Of a DNA stretch of 64,000 bases, positions 25,383 through 34,247 are shown piece by piece (position 1 is the first letter of the stretch; every line of letters starts with the position of its first letter). The DNA is taken from NCBI GenBank assembly GCA_964593725.1, contig CAZQJS010000006.1, positions 1 to 64,000 of the forward strand, read 5' to 3'. Below the pieces are notes generated by a model. That model worked only from the letters and a program-made list of their open reading frames with translations. It made no database searches and had not been told where the DNA came from. The position numbers and the translations under genes were made by a program. The stretch comes from JAIOSM01 sp964593725 (GTDB lineage Bacteria; Desulfobacterota; Desulfobacteria; Desulfobacterales; Desulfobacteraceae).

Positions 25383-26750
25383 CTATTTATCATTAATAAT
25401 GCTATCCTTCCATAGCTTTTTACTCAGAAGAATAATAAAACTTATAACAAGTACTGAGCCAAGTACAATACAAGTTGCAGACATACTCCATCCCCACCAG
25501 AAAGGAGCATTTAACAGACATGTAAGTCCGCCCACTATTGGTATTGCAAAAATATTCATAAAACCAATCTCCCTTGCAACCGGGGTTCTGAACTCAGGAT
25601 CAACAATCCTTAAAAGCATAAGCCCGCAGGAGACCGTACCTGTCACAACACCATAAATTGCTATGGCACGCTCCAGCCTGTATTTCCCAAGCCTTTTACT
25701 TAACATGAAAACGGCCAGTGTGGTTAGAATACCACCGGTGACAGATATGACAAGTATGGGGATAAAATATTTCCAGATAACAAAAAACTGAATTCCGCAT
25801 CCCGTGGCCACAACAAGATAGTCCACGGAAAACCCGGTAATCCTCCTTTGCAGTGAAGGATCCATGAGATGTCCGAACCGGGTGGTCTTTTCAATTAAGA
25901 TCCTGACTAAAATTGAAAAAATCAGTCCAAAGAGAAAAAAGAAACCCCATACAATGGTGCCTGCATCAGATCCAAGGGCTTTTGACAGTGCTGACACAAA
26001 AAAACAGGTGATAACATACACAAGCCCCACAAGGGCCATATGGAAACTTATACTGTCAAGGTTTGAATTGTGGATTGTAATAAAGCCGGCAGGTTTTTTA
26101 GTCTCCTGTTTTGGTAAAACTCCCTGGCGGAAAAAATCCGGCACTCCTTTGTGTTTATATTGTCCATTTTTCACTCCCCTGTTTGCAACGGGCACGCCAA
26201 CAAAAAAGGCAAAAAAATACCCAATGGTGGCAAAGGTAAGTCCGATGGTGGCAGCATGATGAAAACCCAGACCTTCCCACACGCTGCCAATGGAAAGTGC
26301 CTGTCCCGGCCCTTCATTAAATGCCAGGGGCAGAAGAAAACCAAATGTCTTAAAAAGGGGTTCAGCACTGTTAAATGCAAAAAACATAACAACCAGCGCA
26401 CCTGTAATTGCCTGGAGTGGAAAGGTTACTGCCTGGATTAAGGCCATCCATGCAGACCCTTTGACAATCTTTTCCCGTTGTCCTTTACCTTCTTCTTTAA
26501 AGGCTGTAAGTCCAACTGAAATAAAGGAGATATTAAAAAAATGAAATGCAAAGGTTTTAATAAGTTCTGTGTCAAGGGAAACAAGGTTTAAGCTGATTAA
26601 AACCAGACCCAGAAGGCCGCCTGTCAGGCTTGCCGGAAACATGATTTTCTGAAAAACAGGGACATGGGAACGGAGTATCAAGCCTGCAAGTAACATTATG
26701 GAGAAATATCCAAAAACAAGCATAGAATCAAAAGGAAAAGGAGGGGGCAT
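25383..26750 (-). CDS. Sodium/glutamate symporter family (GltS-like)
   Basis: A 455-residue polytopic membrane protein with about ten to twelve hydrophobic segments in two inverted halves, as in GltS. Markers are the N-terminal repeat with FPASLTGGLLGLV, the re-entrant loop region GFLLPLAFNEGPGQALSIGS, and FSVDYLVVATGCGI in the second half with the C-terminal VTGTVSCGLMLLRI. A 60-residue hydrophilic insert near 190-250 is longer than in Escherichia coli GltS. It probably imports an acidic amino acid with sodium. The next gene upstream is a PLP decarboxylase, suggesting an amino acid uptake and decarboxylation pair. Confidence 0.85.
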   Translation of the reverse strand: MPPPFPFDSMLVFGYFSIMLLAGLILRSHVPVFQKIMFPASLTGGLLGLVLISLNLVSLDTELIKTFAFHFFNISFISVGLTAFKEEGKGQREKIVKGSAWMALIQAVTFPLQAITGALVVMFFAFNSAEPLFKTFGFLLPLAFNEGPGQALSIGSVWEGLGFHHAATIGLTFATIGYFFAFFVGVPVANRGVKNGQYKHKGVPDFFRQGVLPKQETKKPAGFITIHNSNLDSISFHMALVGLVYVITCFFVSALSKALGSDAGTIVWGFFFLFGLIFSILVRILIEKTTRFGHLMDPSLQRRITGFSVDYLVVATGCGIQFFVIWKYFIPILVISVTGGILTTLAVFMLSKRLGKYRLERAIAIYGVVTGTVSCGLMLLRIVDPEFRTPVAREIGFMNIFAIPIVGGLTCLLNAPFWWGWSMSATCIVLGSVLVISFIILLSKKLWKDSIINDK

Positions 26751-26775
26751 TGTTTTTATCCCTTATGTCACAAAG

Positions 26776-28215
26776 TTATGATTGAGATGAAAAAAAAGTA
26801 TTTGCAACTTCCAGTAAAAGCTCTTTTCTGAACCCGGCCGGCATTGCATCAAGCACCTCATTGACCGGTGCCATGCGTTGGGGCATTCTCCCATCCTTGA
26901 TGCCGGCAAGTTCAAATATAGGGCTCAGGTTTTCAGACAGGTCTTCTGCACCGCCCTGGTCCATGACAAGGTTGAACATTGATAACAACTTGCCTGGCAG
27001 AAGCTTTTTTGCTTTTTCAACACTCTGTTCAAGGTCGCAGATAAATTCATCTTCCCTGCCTGCATTGGATAGAGTGACAGAAAGATGAATGGTTGCGGGA
27101 ATATTGTCAAAGGACAGGGACGGCTGAATATACCAGCCTTTTAAATTCATCTCATCTATTATATGAAAAATATTTACCTTATCAGAACCAAATGAAATTA
27201 AGGTCATCTCCGGCCGGGCCATCATATGAAGTTCTGGAATACTTTCTATGCCCTGTTTTATCTTTTCCACTGTTTCAAGCTGGATTCTTGCAAATTCAAG
27301 ATACTTTTCTTTTCCCACATGATTGAGAACAGCCCAGGCTGCTGCAAGGGGACCGCCGCTTTTTGTGCTCTGGATTGTTGGGTTTATCATTGTATAACCA
27401 AGCCAGTCAGCAAAGGCAAACAATTGAAACCTGCGCTGTGCTGAGTTGCGGTGGAGGATGAGGGAGGCACCTTTGGGAGTATATGCATACTTATGAAGAT
27501 CAACAGAAATGGAATTAACTCCAGGGCATGAAAAATCAAACATATCAATTTTTTTTCCAAGTTCTTTAAAAAAAGGCAGGAGAAAACCACCCATACATGC
27601 ATCTGTGTGGAACCAGACATCATTTTCTTCTGCTGTCCGGGAAAGCTCAGATATCGGATCAATAACACCCTGGGTATAGGATGGTGCTGAGCCGGCCATG
27701 AAGATAGTATTGCTGTTAATGGCCTTTTCCATTGCAGGAACATCTGCCTTAAATGTTTCAGGATCCACAGATACTGATACGGTTTTTATACCCAGGTAAT
27801 GGGCGGCTTTATGGAAGGCTGCATGGGCTGTTGTGGGCAGAATCATTTCAGGTTCTGTTATCTCCGGCTTTTTATTCCTATAATAATCCCGTGCTGTTTT
27901 CACTGCCAGGATAATGCTTTCTGTGCCGCCGCTGGTAAAATTCCCCACCACATCATCATTGCCGCCCAGATGTTTCCCCATGATTGAAACAAGGTCGTTT
28001 TCAAGGGATAAAAGGCTTGGATAAACAGTGAAATCAAGGGCATTTTCACTTAAAAACATGTTATTGATCTCCTTTGCAAACCCGAGTATCTCTTCTCCAG
28101 GGTCAAATATATACCCAAATGCCTTACCCGATTTCCAGTCAAGATCATCTTTTTTTACTTCACAAAGCTTCTTTAAAATATCTTCCCTGGATAGACCTTT
28201 TTCAGAAAACATCAT
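26776..28215 (-). CDS. PLP-dependent group II decarboxylase / sphingosine-1-phosphate lyase-like
   Basis: A 479-residue PLP enzyme with GNFTSGGTESIILAVKTARD (phosphate-binding), HTDACMGGFLLPF (pyridine-interacting Asp) and the Schiff-base Lys242 in ISVDLHKYAYTPKGAS. This arrangement is shared by tyrosine/glutamate/aspartate decarboxylases of the archaeal MfnA type and by sphingosine-1-phosphate lyases; the sequence does not decide. Next to a GltS-like symporter, an acidic amino acid is a possible substrate. It is followed at 25 bases by the transporter gene and preceded at 24 bases by the EF-G gene. Confidence 0.83.
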   Translation of the reverse strand: MMFSEKGLSREDILKKLCEVKKDDLDWKSGKAFGYIFDPGEEILGFAKEINNMFLSENALDFTVYPSLLSLENDLVSIMGKHLGGNDDVVGNFTSGGTESIILAVKTARDYYRNKKPEITEPEMILPTTAHAAFHKAAHYLGIKTVSVSVDPETFKADVPAMEKAINSNTIFMAGSAPSYTQGVIDPISELSRTAEENDVWFHTDACMGGFLLPFFKELGKKIDMFDFSCPGVNSISVDLHKYAYTPKGASLILHRNSAQRRFQLFAFADWLGYTMINPTIQSTKSGGPLAAAWAVLNHVGKEKYLEFARIQLETVEKIKQGIESIPELHMMARPEMTLISFGSDKVNIFHIIDEMNLKGWYIQPSLSFDNIPATIHLSVTLSNAGREDEFICDLEQSVEKAKKLLPGKLLSMFNLVMDQGGAEDLSENLSPIFELAGIKDGRMPQRMAPVNEVLDAMPAGFRKELLLEVANTFFSSQS

Positions 28216-28239
28216 GGAATCACCTTAATTAAAATAGAA

Positions 28240-30273
28240 TCATACTTTATCAAACCTTGCAAACTGCATTGTAAAAGTACCCCTGCCCTGGGTTATGGAT
28301 CTTAATGCTGTTGAGTAGCCAAACATCTTTGAAAGCGGTGCTGTAACGCTTACCACCTGGATGCCGTCCTTGGCATCAATGGCATTAACCTTACCGCCCC
28401 TGGAGTTCAGGTCACCAATGGCATCACCCACAAAAGAGTCCGGTACAAACAGCTGCACATCCATGATAGGTTCAAGAAGGTATGCCGATGCATTCTGCAA
28501 TGCATTCTGGCACGCCATGGAGCCGCACACTGAAAAAGCAAGGTCAGAAGATTTATGCTCATCAACAATAATATCAGTCAGGACCACTTTAACATCTGCC
28601 ACAGGGTAACCCCGGACAGGCCCGCTGCTCAAAGCCTCATTCACACCATTTTCAACAGCATCTGTAAACTCATCCTTTAACTGATCCCCTGGGACCTCTG
28701 ATTCAAAGATAATACCTGAACCCCTGGTTTCCGGCACAATCTTAAGCATTACCTTTGCATAATGATCCCTGCCTGATATCTCCCTTGCAAATTCTGCCTC
28801 TCCTGTAACAGGAGATTCAATGGCTTCCCTGTAAACAACCTGGGGAGTGCCGACATTTACATTGGTTTTAAACTCCTTGAGCATTCTGCTTGTGATTATT
28901 TCAAGATGGAGCTCGCCCATGCCGGACAATAGTGTCTGGCCTGTCTCTTCGTCCTTACTCACCTTCAGGGTCGGATCTTCAATAATAAATTTTTCCAGAA
29001 CTGAATCAAGTTTTTCCTGGTCAGCATGGGTTTTAGGTTCTATTGCAATGGAGATAACAGGTTCTTCATATTCCATTTTTTCAAGCAGAACCTGATTTTG
29101 AGCAGAACAGAGGGTATCTCCGGTGGATGATTTTTTCAAGCCAACAATTCCGACTATATCACCGGCAAATGCCTGATTGAGCCTTTCACGCTTATTTGCG
29201 TGCATCTTAAGAACACGGGAGAGTTTCTCTTTTATGCCAAGGGCCGGATTAAAAACATCCTTGCCTGCTTCAAGCTTTCCACTGTATACCCTGACAAAGG
29301 AGAGTTTCCTTCCCTCAATCATTGAGACCTTGAATATCAGTGCTGCAAGGGGAGCTGTTCTGCTGGCAGGAAAATCGATCTTTTCTCCGGTCACTGGGTC
29401 TTCCCCCCTTACAGGAGGCATGTCCACAGGACTTGGAAGAAAAGATGCAATGGCATCCAGCAGGGGCTGAACTCCCTTATTTCTGAGAGCACTTCCGCAG
29501 AGTACTGGTACAAGCTTATTTGCAATGGTTGCCCTGCGCAGGGCAAGTTTAAGCTCATCAATGGAGATCATCTCTTCGGAAAGATATTTTTCCATTATAT
29601 CATCATCAACCTCGGAAATCTGCTCCAGAAGAATTACCCTGTATTCTTCAGCCTTGTCAATAAGATCAGGATCAATATCATTGATCTGGAATTCAGCTCC
29701 CAGACTTTCATCATCCCATACAATCTGCTTCATCTCCAGAAGATCAATCACACCTGTAAATGAATCTTCTCTGCCAACGGGAAGCTGAATAATGGCTGGA
29801 TTTGCCTTTAGTTTCTCCTCCATCATTGCAACGGCATTGAAAAAATCAGCACCGGTTCTGTCCATTTTATTTATGAACGCCATCCTCGGCACAGAATATT
29901 TGTCAGCCTGGCGCCAGACAGTCTCGGACTGGGGTTCAACTCCGCCAACGGCACAGAATACACCAACAGCACCATCAAGGACCCTCAGGGCACGTTCGAC
30001 CTCAACAGTGAAATCAACATGACCGGGAGTATCAATGATCTGGATCTGCTTATCCCGCCACTTACATACTGTCACAGCTGAAGTTATTGTGATTCCCCTG
30101 TTCTGTTCATCCTCCATCCAGTCCATGACAGCTTCACCATTATGGACTTCACCTATTTTATGGGATTTACCAGTGTAATAGAGGATACGTTCTGTAACGG
30201 TTGTCTTGCCGGCATCAATGTGAGCGATGATCCCGATATTTCTTATTTTATCGATTTTTACCTTGTTACTCAT
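28240..30273 (-). CDS. Elongation factor G (second-type, outside the str operon)
   Basis: A 677-residue translational GTPase for ribosome translocation or recycling. GTPase motifs are AHIDAGKTT, DTPGHVDF and NKMD; domain II to V blocks follow, including GMGELHLEI and the C-terminal GYSTALRSITQGRGTFTMQF. It is slightly shorter than a typical EF-G (about 692) and is not surrounded by rpsL/rpsG/tuf, so it is likely an additional EF-G copy. Whether it is the main FusA or a paralogue such as a spd-type EF-G2 cannot be settled in this window. Its start overlaps the end of the upstream GerMN gene by 4 bases (ATGA). Confidence 0.9.
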   Translation of the reverse strand: MSNKVKIDKIRNIGIIAHIDAGKTTVTERILYYTGKSHKIGEVHNGEAVMDWMEDEQNRGITITSAVTVCKWRDKQIQIIDTPGHVDFTVEVERALRVLDGAVGVFCAVGGVEPQSETVWRQADKYSVPRMAFINKMDRTGADFFNAVAMMEEKLKANPAIIQLPVGREDSFTGVIDLLEMKQIVWDDESLGAEFQINDIDPDLIDKAEEYRVILLEQISEVDDDIMEKYLSEEMISIDELKLALRRATIANKLVPVLCGSALRNKGVQPLLDAIASFLPSPVDMPPVRGEDPVTGEKIDFPASRTAPLAALIFKVSMIEGRKLSFVRVYSGKLEAGKDVFNPALGIKEKLSRVLKMHANKRERLNQAFAGDIVGIVGLKKSSTGDTLCSAQNQVLLEKMEYEEPVISIAIEPKTHADQEKLDSVLEKFIIEDPTLKVSKDEETGQTLLSGMGELHLEIITSRMLKEFKTNVNVGTPQVVYREAIESPVTGEAEFAREISGRDHYAKVMLKIVPETRGSGIIFESEVPGDQLKDEFTDAVENGVNEALSSGPVRGYPVADVKVVLTDIIVDEHKSSDLAFSVCGSMACQNALQNASAYLLEPIMDVQLFVPDSFVGDAIGDLNSRGGKVNAIDAKDGIQVVSVTAPLSKMFGYSTALRSITQGRGTFTMQFARFDKV

Positions 30274-30821
30274 TTTACTATCAACACATTTGCTTCATAA
30301 AAACAGTCAAGATTGATATGCCCTGAAAGCGTTTGGGCAGTCTCCCCCTGGATAAGAATTTTTACCCTGTTAATCTCTTCAATATTTAAAACAAGGGAGT
30401 TGACAATGGAATATATTGCCAGCATCTCCTGTTGGGCAGAATAGCTGCCCTGGGTGCTGACACTCTGATCAAAGTCAATATATGCCCTTCCATCACCCAG
30501 AATAAAAAGGGCATTTACCTTTGCTGCAGCAGGAAGAACAGGTTCAAGCCCGTTTATTGAGGCTCCTTTGATTAAATCTTCCATTATTGCAATCCCTAAA
30601 TCATGCGGGTTGAGCCCCGGTGAAAACTTTTTTGCAACAGCTTTCAGGGATTTTCCATCCCTGTCAATGTAATAAAGAAAGCCGTCAATGGGCTGCCGCT
30701 CCCCGCGGCCTGCCCCGGGTGTAATACCCCTGCCGGCAAAGCCTGTACCCGGCATGAAAAAAGCTGAACTAATAAAGCCTGACAGAAAAAGAAAAAAAAA
30801 TAAGAAAAGTCCATGCTTCAT
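30270..30821 (-). CDS. GerMN-domain exported protein
   Basis: A 183-residue protein starting MKHGLFLFFFLFLSGFISS, an uncleaved or cleaved N-terminal export signal, followed by a GerMN domain (about 55-180): FLYYIDRDGKSLKAVAKKF, then DLIKGASINGLEPVLP and YIDFDQSV...YSIVNSLVLNIEEINRVKILIQGETAQTLSGHI. GerMN is found in spore-germination and lipoprotein LpqB-type proteins and in many non-spore-formers; its role is unclear. An in-frame upstream ATG at 30881 lacks a signal peptide; the ATG at 30821 is chosen. Confidence 0.75.
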   Translation of the reverse strand: MKHGLFLFFFLFLSGFISSAFFMPGTGFAGRGITPGAGRGERQPIDGFLYYIDRDGKSLKAVAKKFSPGLNPHDLGIAIMEDLIKGASINGLEPVLPAAAKVNALFILGDGRAYIDFDQSVSTQGSYSAQQEMLAIYSIVNSLVLNIEEINRVKILIQGETAQTLSGHINLDCFYEANVLIVK

Positions 30822-30986
30822 AATATTTAAGTCCAAGCATCTATAATAATTTGAAATAATGATTTTTACAGTATCAACCATATTGTGTCAAGATAATAAG
30901 CATTTTTTTAAAACAGCTGCCCATGGGTATGTTCATCCCGGGCCGGCCTGCTTATCTGATGGACCAAAAATTGCTTTGATTTTACC

Positions 30987-31015
30987 TTGCAAATCTTATA
31001 TGGTTTTAATAAAAT
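30987..31015 (+). promoter_or_regulatory. Putative promoter of the DUF1992-ddl-purDE run
   Basis: TTGCAA (30987-30992), a 17-base spacer and TAAAAT (31010-31015), about 57 bases before the DUF1992 start. Confidence 0.5.
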
Positions 31016-31071
31016 ACCTCAATTATTAATGGTTAAATAAACCAATATATAAAGGAACCTTACTTAAGACA

Positions 31072-31446
31072 ATGCTTCCGGGATTCCAGGGACTGGTGGA
31101 ACAGAGAATAAAACAAGCCCAGGAAAAGGGTGAGTTTGATAACCTTGAAGGCAGTCATAAACCTTTAAAGTTCACAGATGAAAATGTACCCGAAGATCTG
31201 CGGCTTGCCCATAAAATTTTAAAAAATGCAGGTTTTCTACCGCCTGAAATAGAACTTAAAAAAAAGATTAAAAACACAGAAGATCTGCTTGACAACACAA
31301 AGTATGACTCAGAAGAGAGACGTAAATTACAGAAAAAACTTAATTTCTATTTAACAAAACTTGAAACAACACGCTCTGGTAAAGCCGCAAACCTCTCCCT
31401 TACAACCGAGATGTACAGAAATCAGATACTGGATAAATTATCATAG
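31072..31446 (+). CDS. DUF1992 (DnaJC28-like conserved region) protein
   Basis: A 124-residue cytoplasmic protein with the family block MLPGFQGLVEQRIKQAQEKGEFDNLEG, then KPLKFTDENVPEDLRLAHKILKNAG and FLPPEIEL. The remainder is a charged helix of coiled-coil character. Despite the DnaJ-related name of the family, no J-domain HPD motif is present. Function is unknown. It precedes ddl by 50 bases on the same strand. Confidence 0.82.
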   Translation: MLPGFQGLVEQRIKQAQEKGEFDNLEGSHKPLKFTDENVPEDLRLAHKILKNAGFLPPEIELKKKIKNTEDLLDNTKYDSEERRKLQKKLNFYLTKLETTRSGKAANLSLTTEMYRNQILDKLS

Positions 31447-31496
31447 CTTTAATGGGTTAACTAAAACAATATTCACATTTCAGGAGGAAGCTTTGT

Positions 31497-32465
31497 ATGG
31501 ATAAAATTAATCTTGCTCTTTTGTCAGGCGGGATATCCTCGGAAAGGGAGGTATCATTAAAAAGCGGCGGTGAAGTATATGATGCACTTGACAAGGATAA
31601 ATACAATATAACACGGTATGATCCGGCAACTGATATTAAAAACCTTGTTAACAACGCTGATAATATAGACGTTGCCATGGTTATCCTCCACGGCCCCAAT
31701 GGTGAAGATGGTACTGTCCAGGGACTTTTAGACCTCCTTAAAATACCCTACCAGTGTGCCGGAGTCATGGGAAATGCAATTGCCATGAATAAACTTGTTT
31801 CAAAAAAACTTTATACTCTGGAAAATATACCAACTCCGGATTATTTAAGCCTATCCTCCATTAAAGAACTTAATATGGCTGAAATAGAAAAAAAATTTAA
31901 TTTCCCCCAAACACCCCTTGTTGTTAAACCAGTATGTGCGGGATCAAGTGTGGGCATGTCCATTGTAAAAAAAAGAGATGACCTCCCAGGTGCTGTTGAT
32001 ACAGCCTTTGACAATGATGAAAATATTATTATTGAAAAGTATATAAAAGGCGTGGAACTTACCTGCGGCGTGATGGGCAATAAAGATATTGAACCCATGC
32101 CCGTGATTGAAATCGTACCCGGTGCTGAGTATGAATTTTTCAATTATGAAGCAAAATATGTTGCAGGGGCGACCAATGAAATATGTCCTGCCCGCATTGA
32201 TGACAATATAAAAAAAGAGGTGCAGATGCTTGCTGTTAAAGCCCACAAAACATTATTTCTCAAGGGTTACAGCAGAACCGATTTTATCATGGAAAAAAGT
32301 TCTTCCACAAGGCTATTTGTCCTTGAGACAAACACCATCCCGGGCATGACTGCAACAAGCCTTTTCCCACAGCAGGCAGAGGTTGCAGGGTATCCATTCC
32401 CTGTTTTACTGGACAGACTCATTGAGCTTGCCCTGGAAACCAGAGCATCAAATCAGACAAAATAA
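31497..32465 (+). CDS. ddl: D-alanine--D-alanine ligase
   Basis: A 322-residue ATP-grasp enzyme forming D-Ala-D-Ala for peptidoglycan. It shows GGISSEREVSLKSG near the N-terminus, HGPNGEDGTVQGLLDLL, PVCAGSSVGMS for the ATP-grasp loop, and the C-terminal TRLFVLETNTIPGMTATSLFPQQA metal/ATP site (in part). AGGAGGAAG precedes the ATG. It is 18 bases from purDE. The normal Ddl E-G-x3-G..SxxxG pattern and length suggest full activity, with dipeptide (not D-Ala-D-Lac) product as the default. Confidence 0.95.
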   Translation: MDKINLALLSGGISSEREVSLKSGGEVYDALDKDKYNITRYDPATDIKNLVNNADNIDVAMVILHGPNGEDGTVQGLLDLLKIPYQCAGVMGNAIAMNKLVSKKLYTLENIPTPDYLSLSSIKELNMAEIEKKFNFPQTPLVVKPVCAGSSVGMSIVKKRDDLPGAVDTAFDNDENIIIEKYIKGVELTCGVMGNKDIEPMPVIEIVPGAEYEFFNYEAKYVAGATNEICPARIDDNIKKEVQMLAVKAHKTLFLKGYSRTDFIMEKSSSTRLFVLETNTIPGMTATSLFPQQAEVAGYPFPVLLDRLIELALETRASNQTK

Positions 32466-32483
32466 ATAAGAGGAGACAGGAAC

Positions 32484-34247
32484 ATGAAAATATTAGTTGT
32501 AGGAAGCGGAGGAAGAGAGCATACACTAGTTTGGAAAATAGCCCGGAGTAAGCTTGTGGACAAAATTTACTGTGCACCGGGAAATGCAGGATCCCGGGAA
32601 TTTGCCGAATCTGTTCCCATTGATGCAGAAGATATTGAAGCCCTTGCTGATTTTGCCGGGAAAAACAAGATCGACCTGACCGTTGTTGGCCCGGAAGGCC
32701 CTCTGGTGGCTGGGATTGCAGACCTGTTTAAAGCCCGGGGACTTAAACTGTTCGGACCGGATAAAAAGGCTGCCCTCCTTGAAGGAAGCAAGGATTTTGC
32801 AAAAAAACATATGCAGAAATATAATATACCCACATCCATGGGAAAGGCCTTTACAGAACCTGATGAAGCCAAGGCCTATGTGAAGTATATGGGTGCTCCC
32901 ATTGTTGTTAAGGCTGACGGACTTGCAGCTGGAAAAGGTGTAATCATATGCACAACAGAAAAAGAAGCATTTGATGCCATTGACTCGATGCTGAAGGATA
33001 AAATTTTCGGTAAAGCAGGAGAAACTGTGGTAATTGAAGAGACCCTTGAAGGTGAAGAGGCTTCATTCATTGCCCTGACCGATGGTAAAACAGTGCTTCC
33101 CCTTCCTGAATCCCAGGACCACAAAAGAATATTTGATAATGATGAAGGCCCCAACACAGGCGGCATGGGTGCATACTCTCCTGCTCCTGTCCTTGATACA
33201 ATGCTGAAAAAAATGGCCATGGAGCAGGTAATGATACCTGCAGTTAAGGGTATGGCCAAAGAAGGCACTGAGTTTAAGGGCATCTTATATGCAGGTTTAA
33301 TGATCAAAGACAATAAAATAAAAGTCCTTGAATTCAATGTAAGACTTGGTGACCCGGAGACCCAGCCCATACTGATGCGCCTTGAAAATGATATTGTACC
33401 ATTAATTGAAGCTTGTGTTGACGGCACTCTGCACCTCCATGAAACCAGGATTGACCCAAGGGCTGCCATGTGTGTGGTTATATCCTCAAAGGGATACCCT
33501 GGCTCCTATGAAACAGGTGAAAAGATAAATGGCATAAAAGAAGCTGAACAGGACAAGGAAACAAAGGTATTCCATGCAGGCACAAAGAGTGAGAACAATG
33601 AAATTCTGACATCCGGCGGAAGGGTTCTGGGAGTAACATCCCTTGGTAAAAGTGTACAGGATGCCATTGATAAAGCATATACTGCGTGCTCAAAAATATC
33701 ATTTAATGGACATTTTTACAGAAAAGATATTGGCGCAAGGGCAATAAAGAGACTTGAAACAGCACCCAAAGTCGGCATTGTCATGGGCAGTGATTCTGAT
33801 TTTAATGTTATGCAGGAGACATTAAAAATATTAAAAAAATTCGATATCCCTTACCATGTAACTGTTGCTTCTGCCCACAGAACTCCGGCCAGAGCAACTG
33901 AGTTTGCATCAACAGCCATGAAAAAAGGTATTAAGGTGCTCATAGCAGGTGCAGGCCATGCAGCCCACCTTGCAGGAGTCATTGCAGCCCATACCACCCT
34001 GCCTGTCCTGGGTGTTCCCATTGACTCATCAGCCTTACAGGGTATGGACTCCCTCCTTGCCACGGTCCAGATGCCTCCGGGGATTCCCGTTGCAACAATG
34101 GCAATTGGAAAGCCGGGTGCAGTTAATGCTGCTATTTTTGCAGCCCAGATCATCGCAGTTTCAGATAAAAAAGTTGCTGAAAAATTGGCAGATCATAAGC
34201 AGGAGATGGCAGAAAAAGTTGCAGAAAAGGCTGATAAGATTGCCTGA
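32484..34247 (+). CDS. purD-purE: Fused phosphoribosylamine-glycine ligase and N5-CAIR mutase
   Basis: A 587-residue fusion of two purine-synthesis enzymes. Residues about 1-425 are PurD (GAR synthetase), an ATP-grasp ligase: VVGSGGREHTLVWKIA, VVGPEGPLVAGIAD, KADGLAAGKGV, EFNVRLGDPETQ. Residues about 430-587 are PurE class I: GIVMGSDSDFNVM (Ser/Asp active-site loop), SAHRTPARATEF, IAGAGHAAHLAGVIAA and GVPIDSSALQGMDSL. The two steps are not consecutive in the pathway (steps 2 and 6), which makes the fusion notable; PurC-PurE and PurK-PurE are the familiar fusions. No stop or frame break lies between. A charged tail of about 20 residues follows PurE. Confidence 0.93.
   Translation: MKILVVGSGGREHTLVWKIARSKLVDKIYCAPGNAGSREFAESVPIDAEDIEALADFAGKNKIDLTVVGPEGPLVAGIADLFKARGLKLFGPDKKAALLEGSKDFAKKHMQKYNIPTSMGKAFTEPDEAKAYVKYMGAPIVVKADGLAAGKGVIICTTEKEAFDAIDSMLKDKIFGKAGETVVIEETLEGEEASFIALTDGKTVLPLPESQDHKRIFDNDEGPNTGGMGAYSPAPVLDTMLKKMAMEQVMIPAVKGMAKEGTEFKGILYAGLMIKDNKIKVLEFNVRLGDPETQPILMRLENDIVPLIEACVDGTLHLHETRIDPRAAMCVVISSKGYPGSYETGEKINGIKEAEQDKETKVFHAGTKSENNEILTSGGRVLGVTSLGKSVQDAIDKAYTACSKISFNGHFYRKDIGARAIKRLETAPKVGIVMGSDSDFNVMQETLKILKKFDIPYHVTVASAHRTPARATEFASTAMKKGIKVLIAGAGHAAHLAGVIAAHTTLPVLGVPIDSSALQGMDSLLATVQMPPGIPVATMAIGKPGAVNAAIFAAQIIAVSDKKVAEKLADHKQEMAEKVAEKADKIA

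Noticed and set aside
33949..34239. The Sua5 gene starting at 33949
   Set aside because: The N-terminal 97 codons lie within the PurE domain in another frame and do not look like protein; the start at 34240 fits the family.
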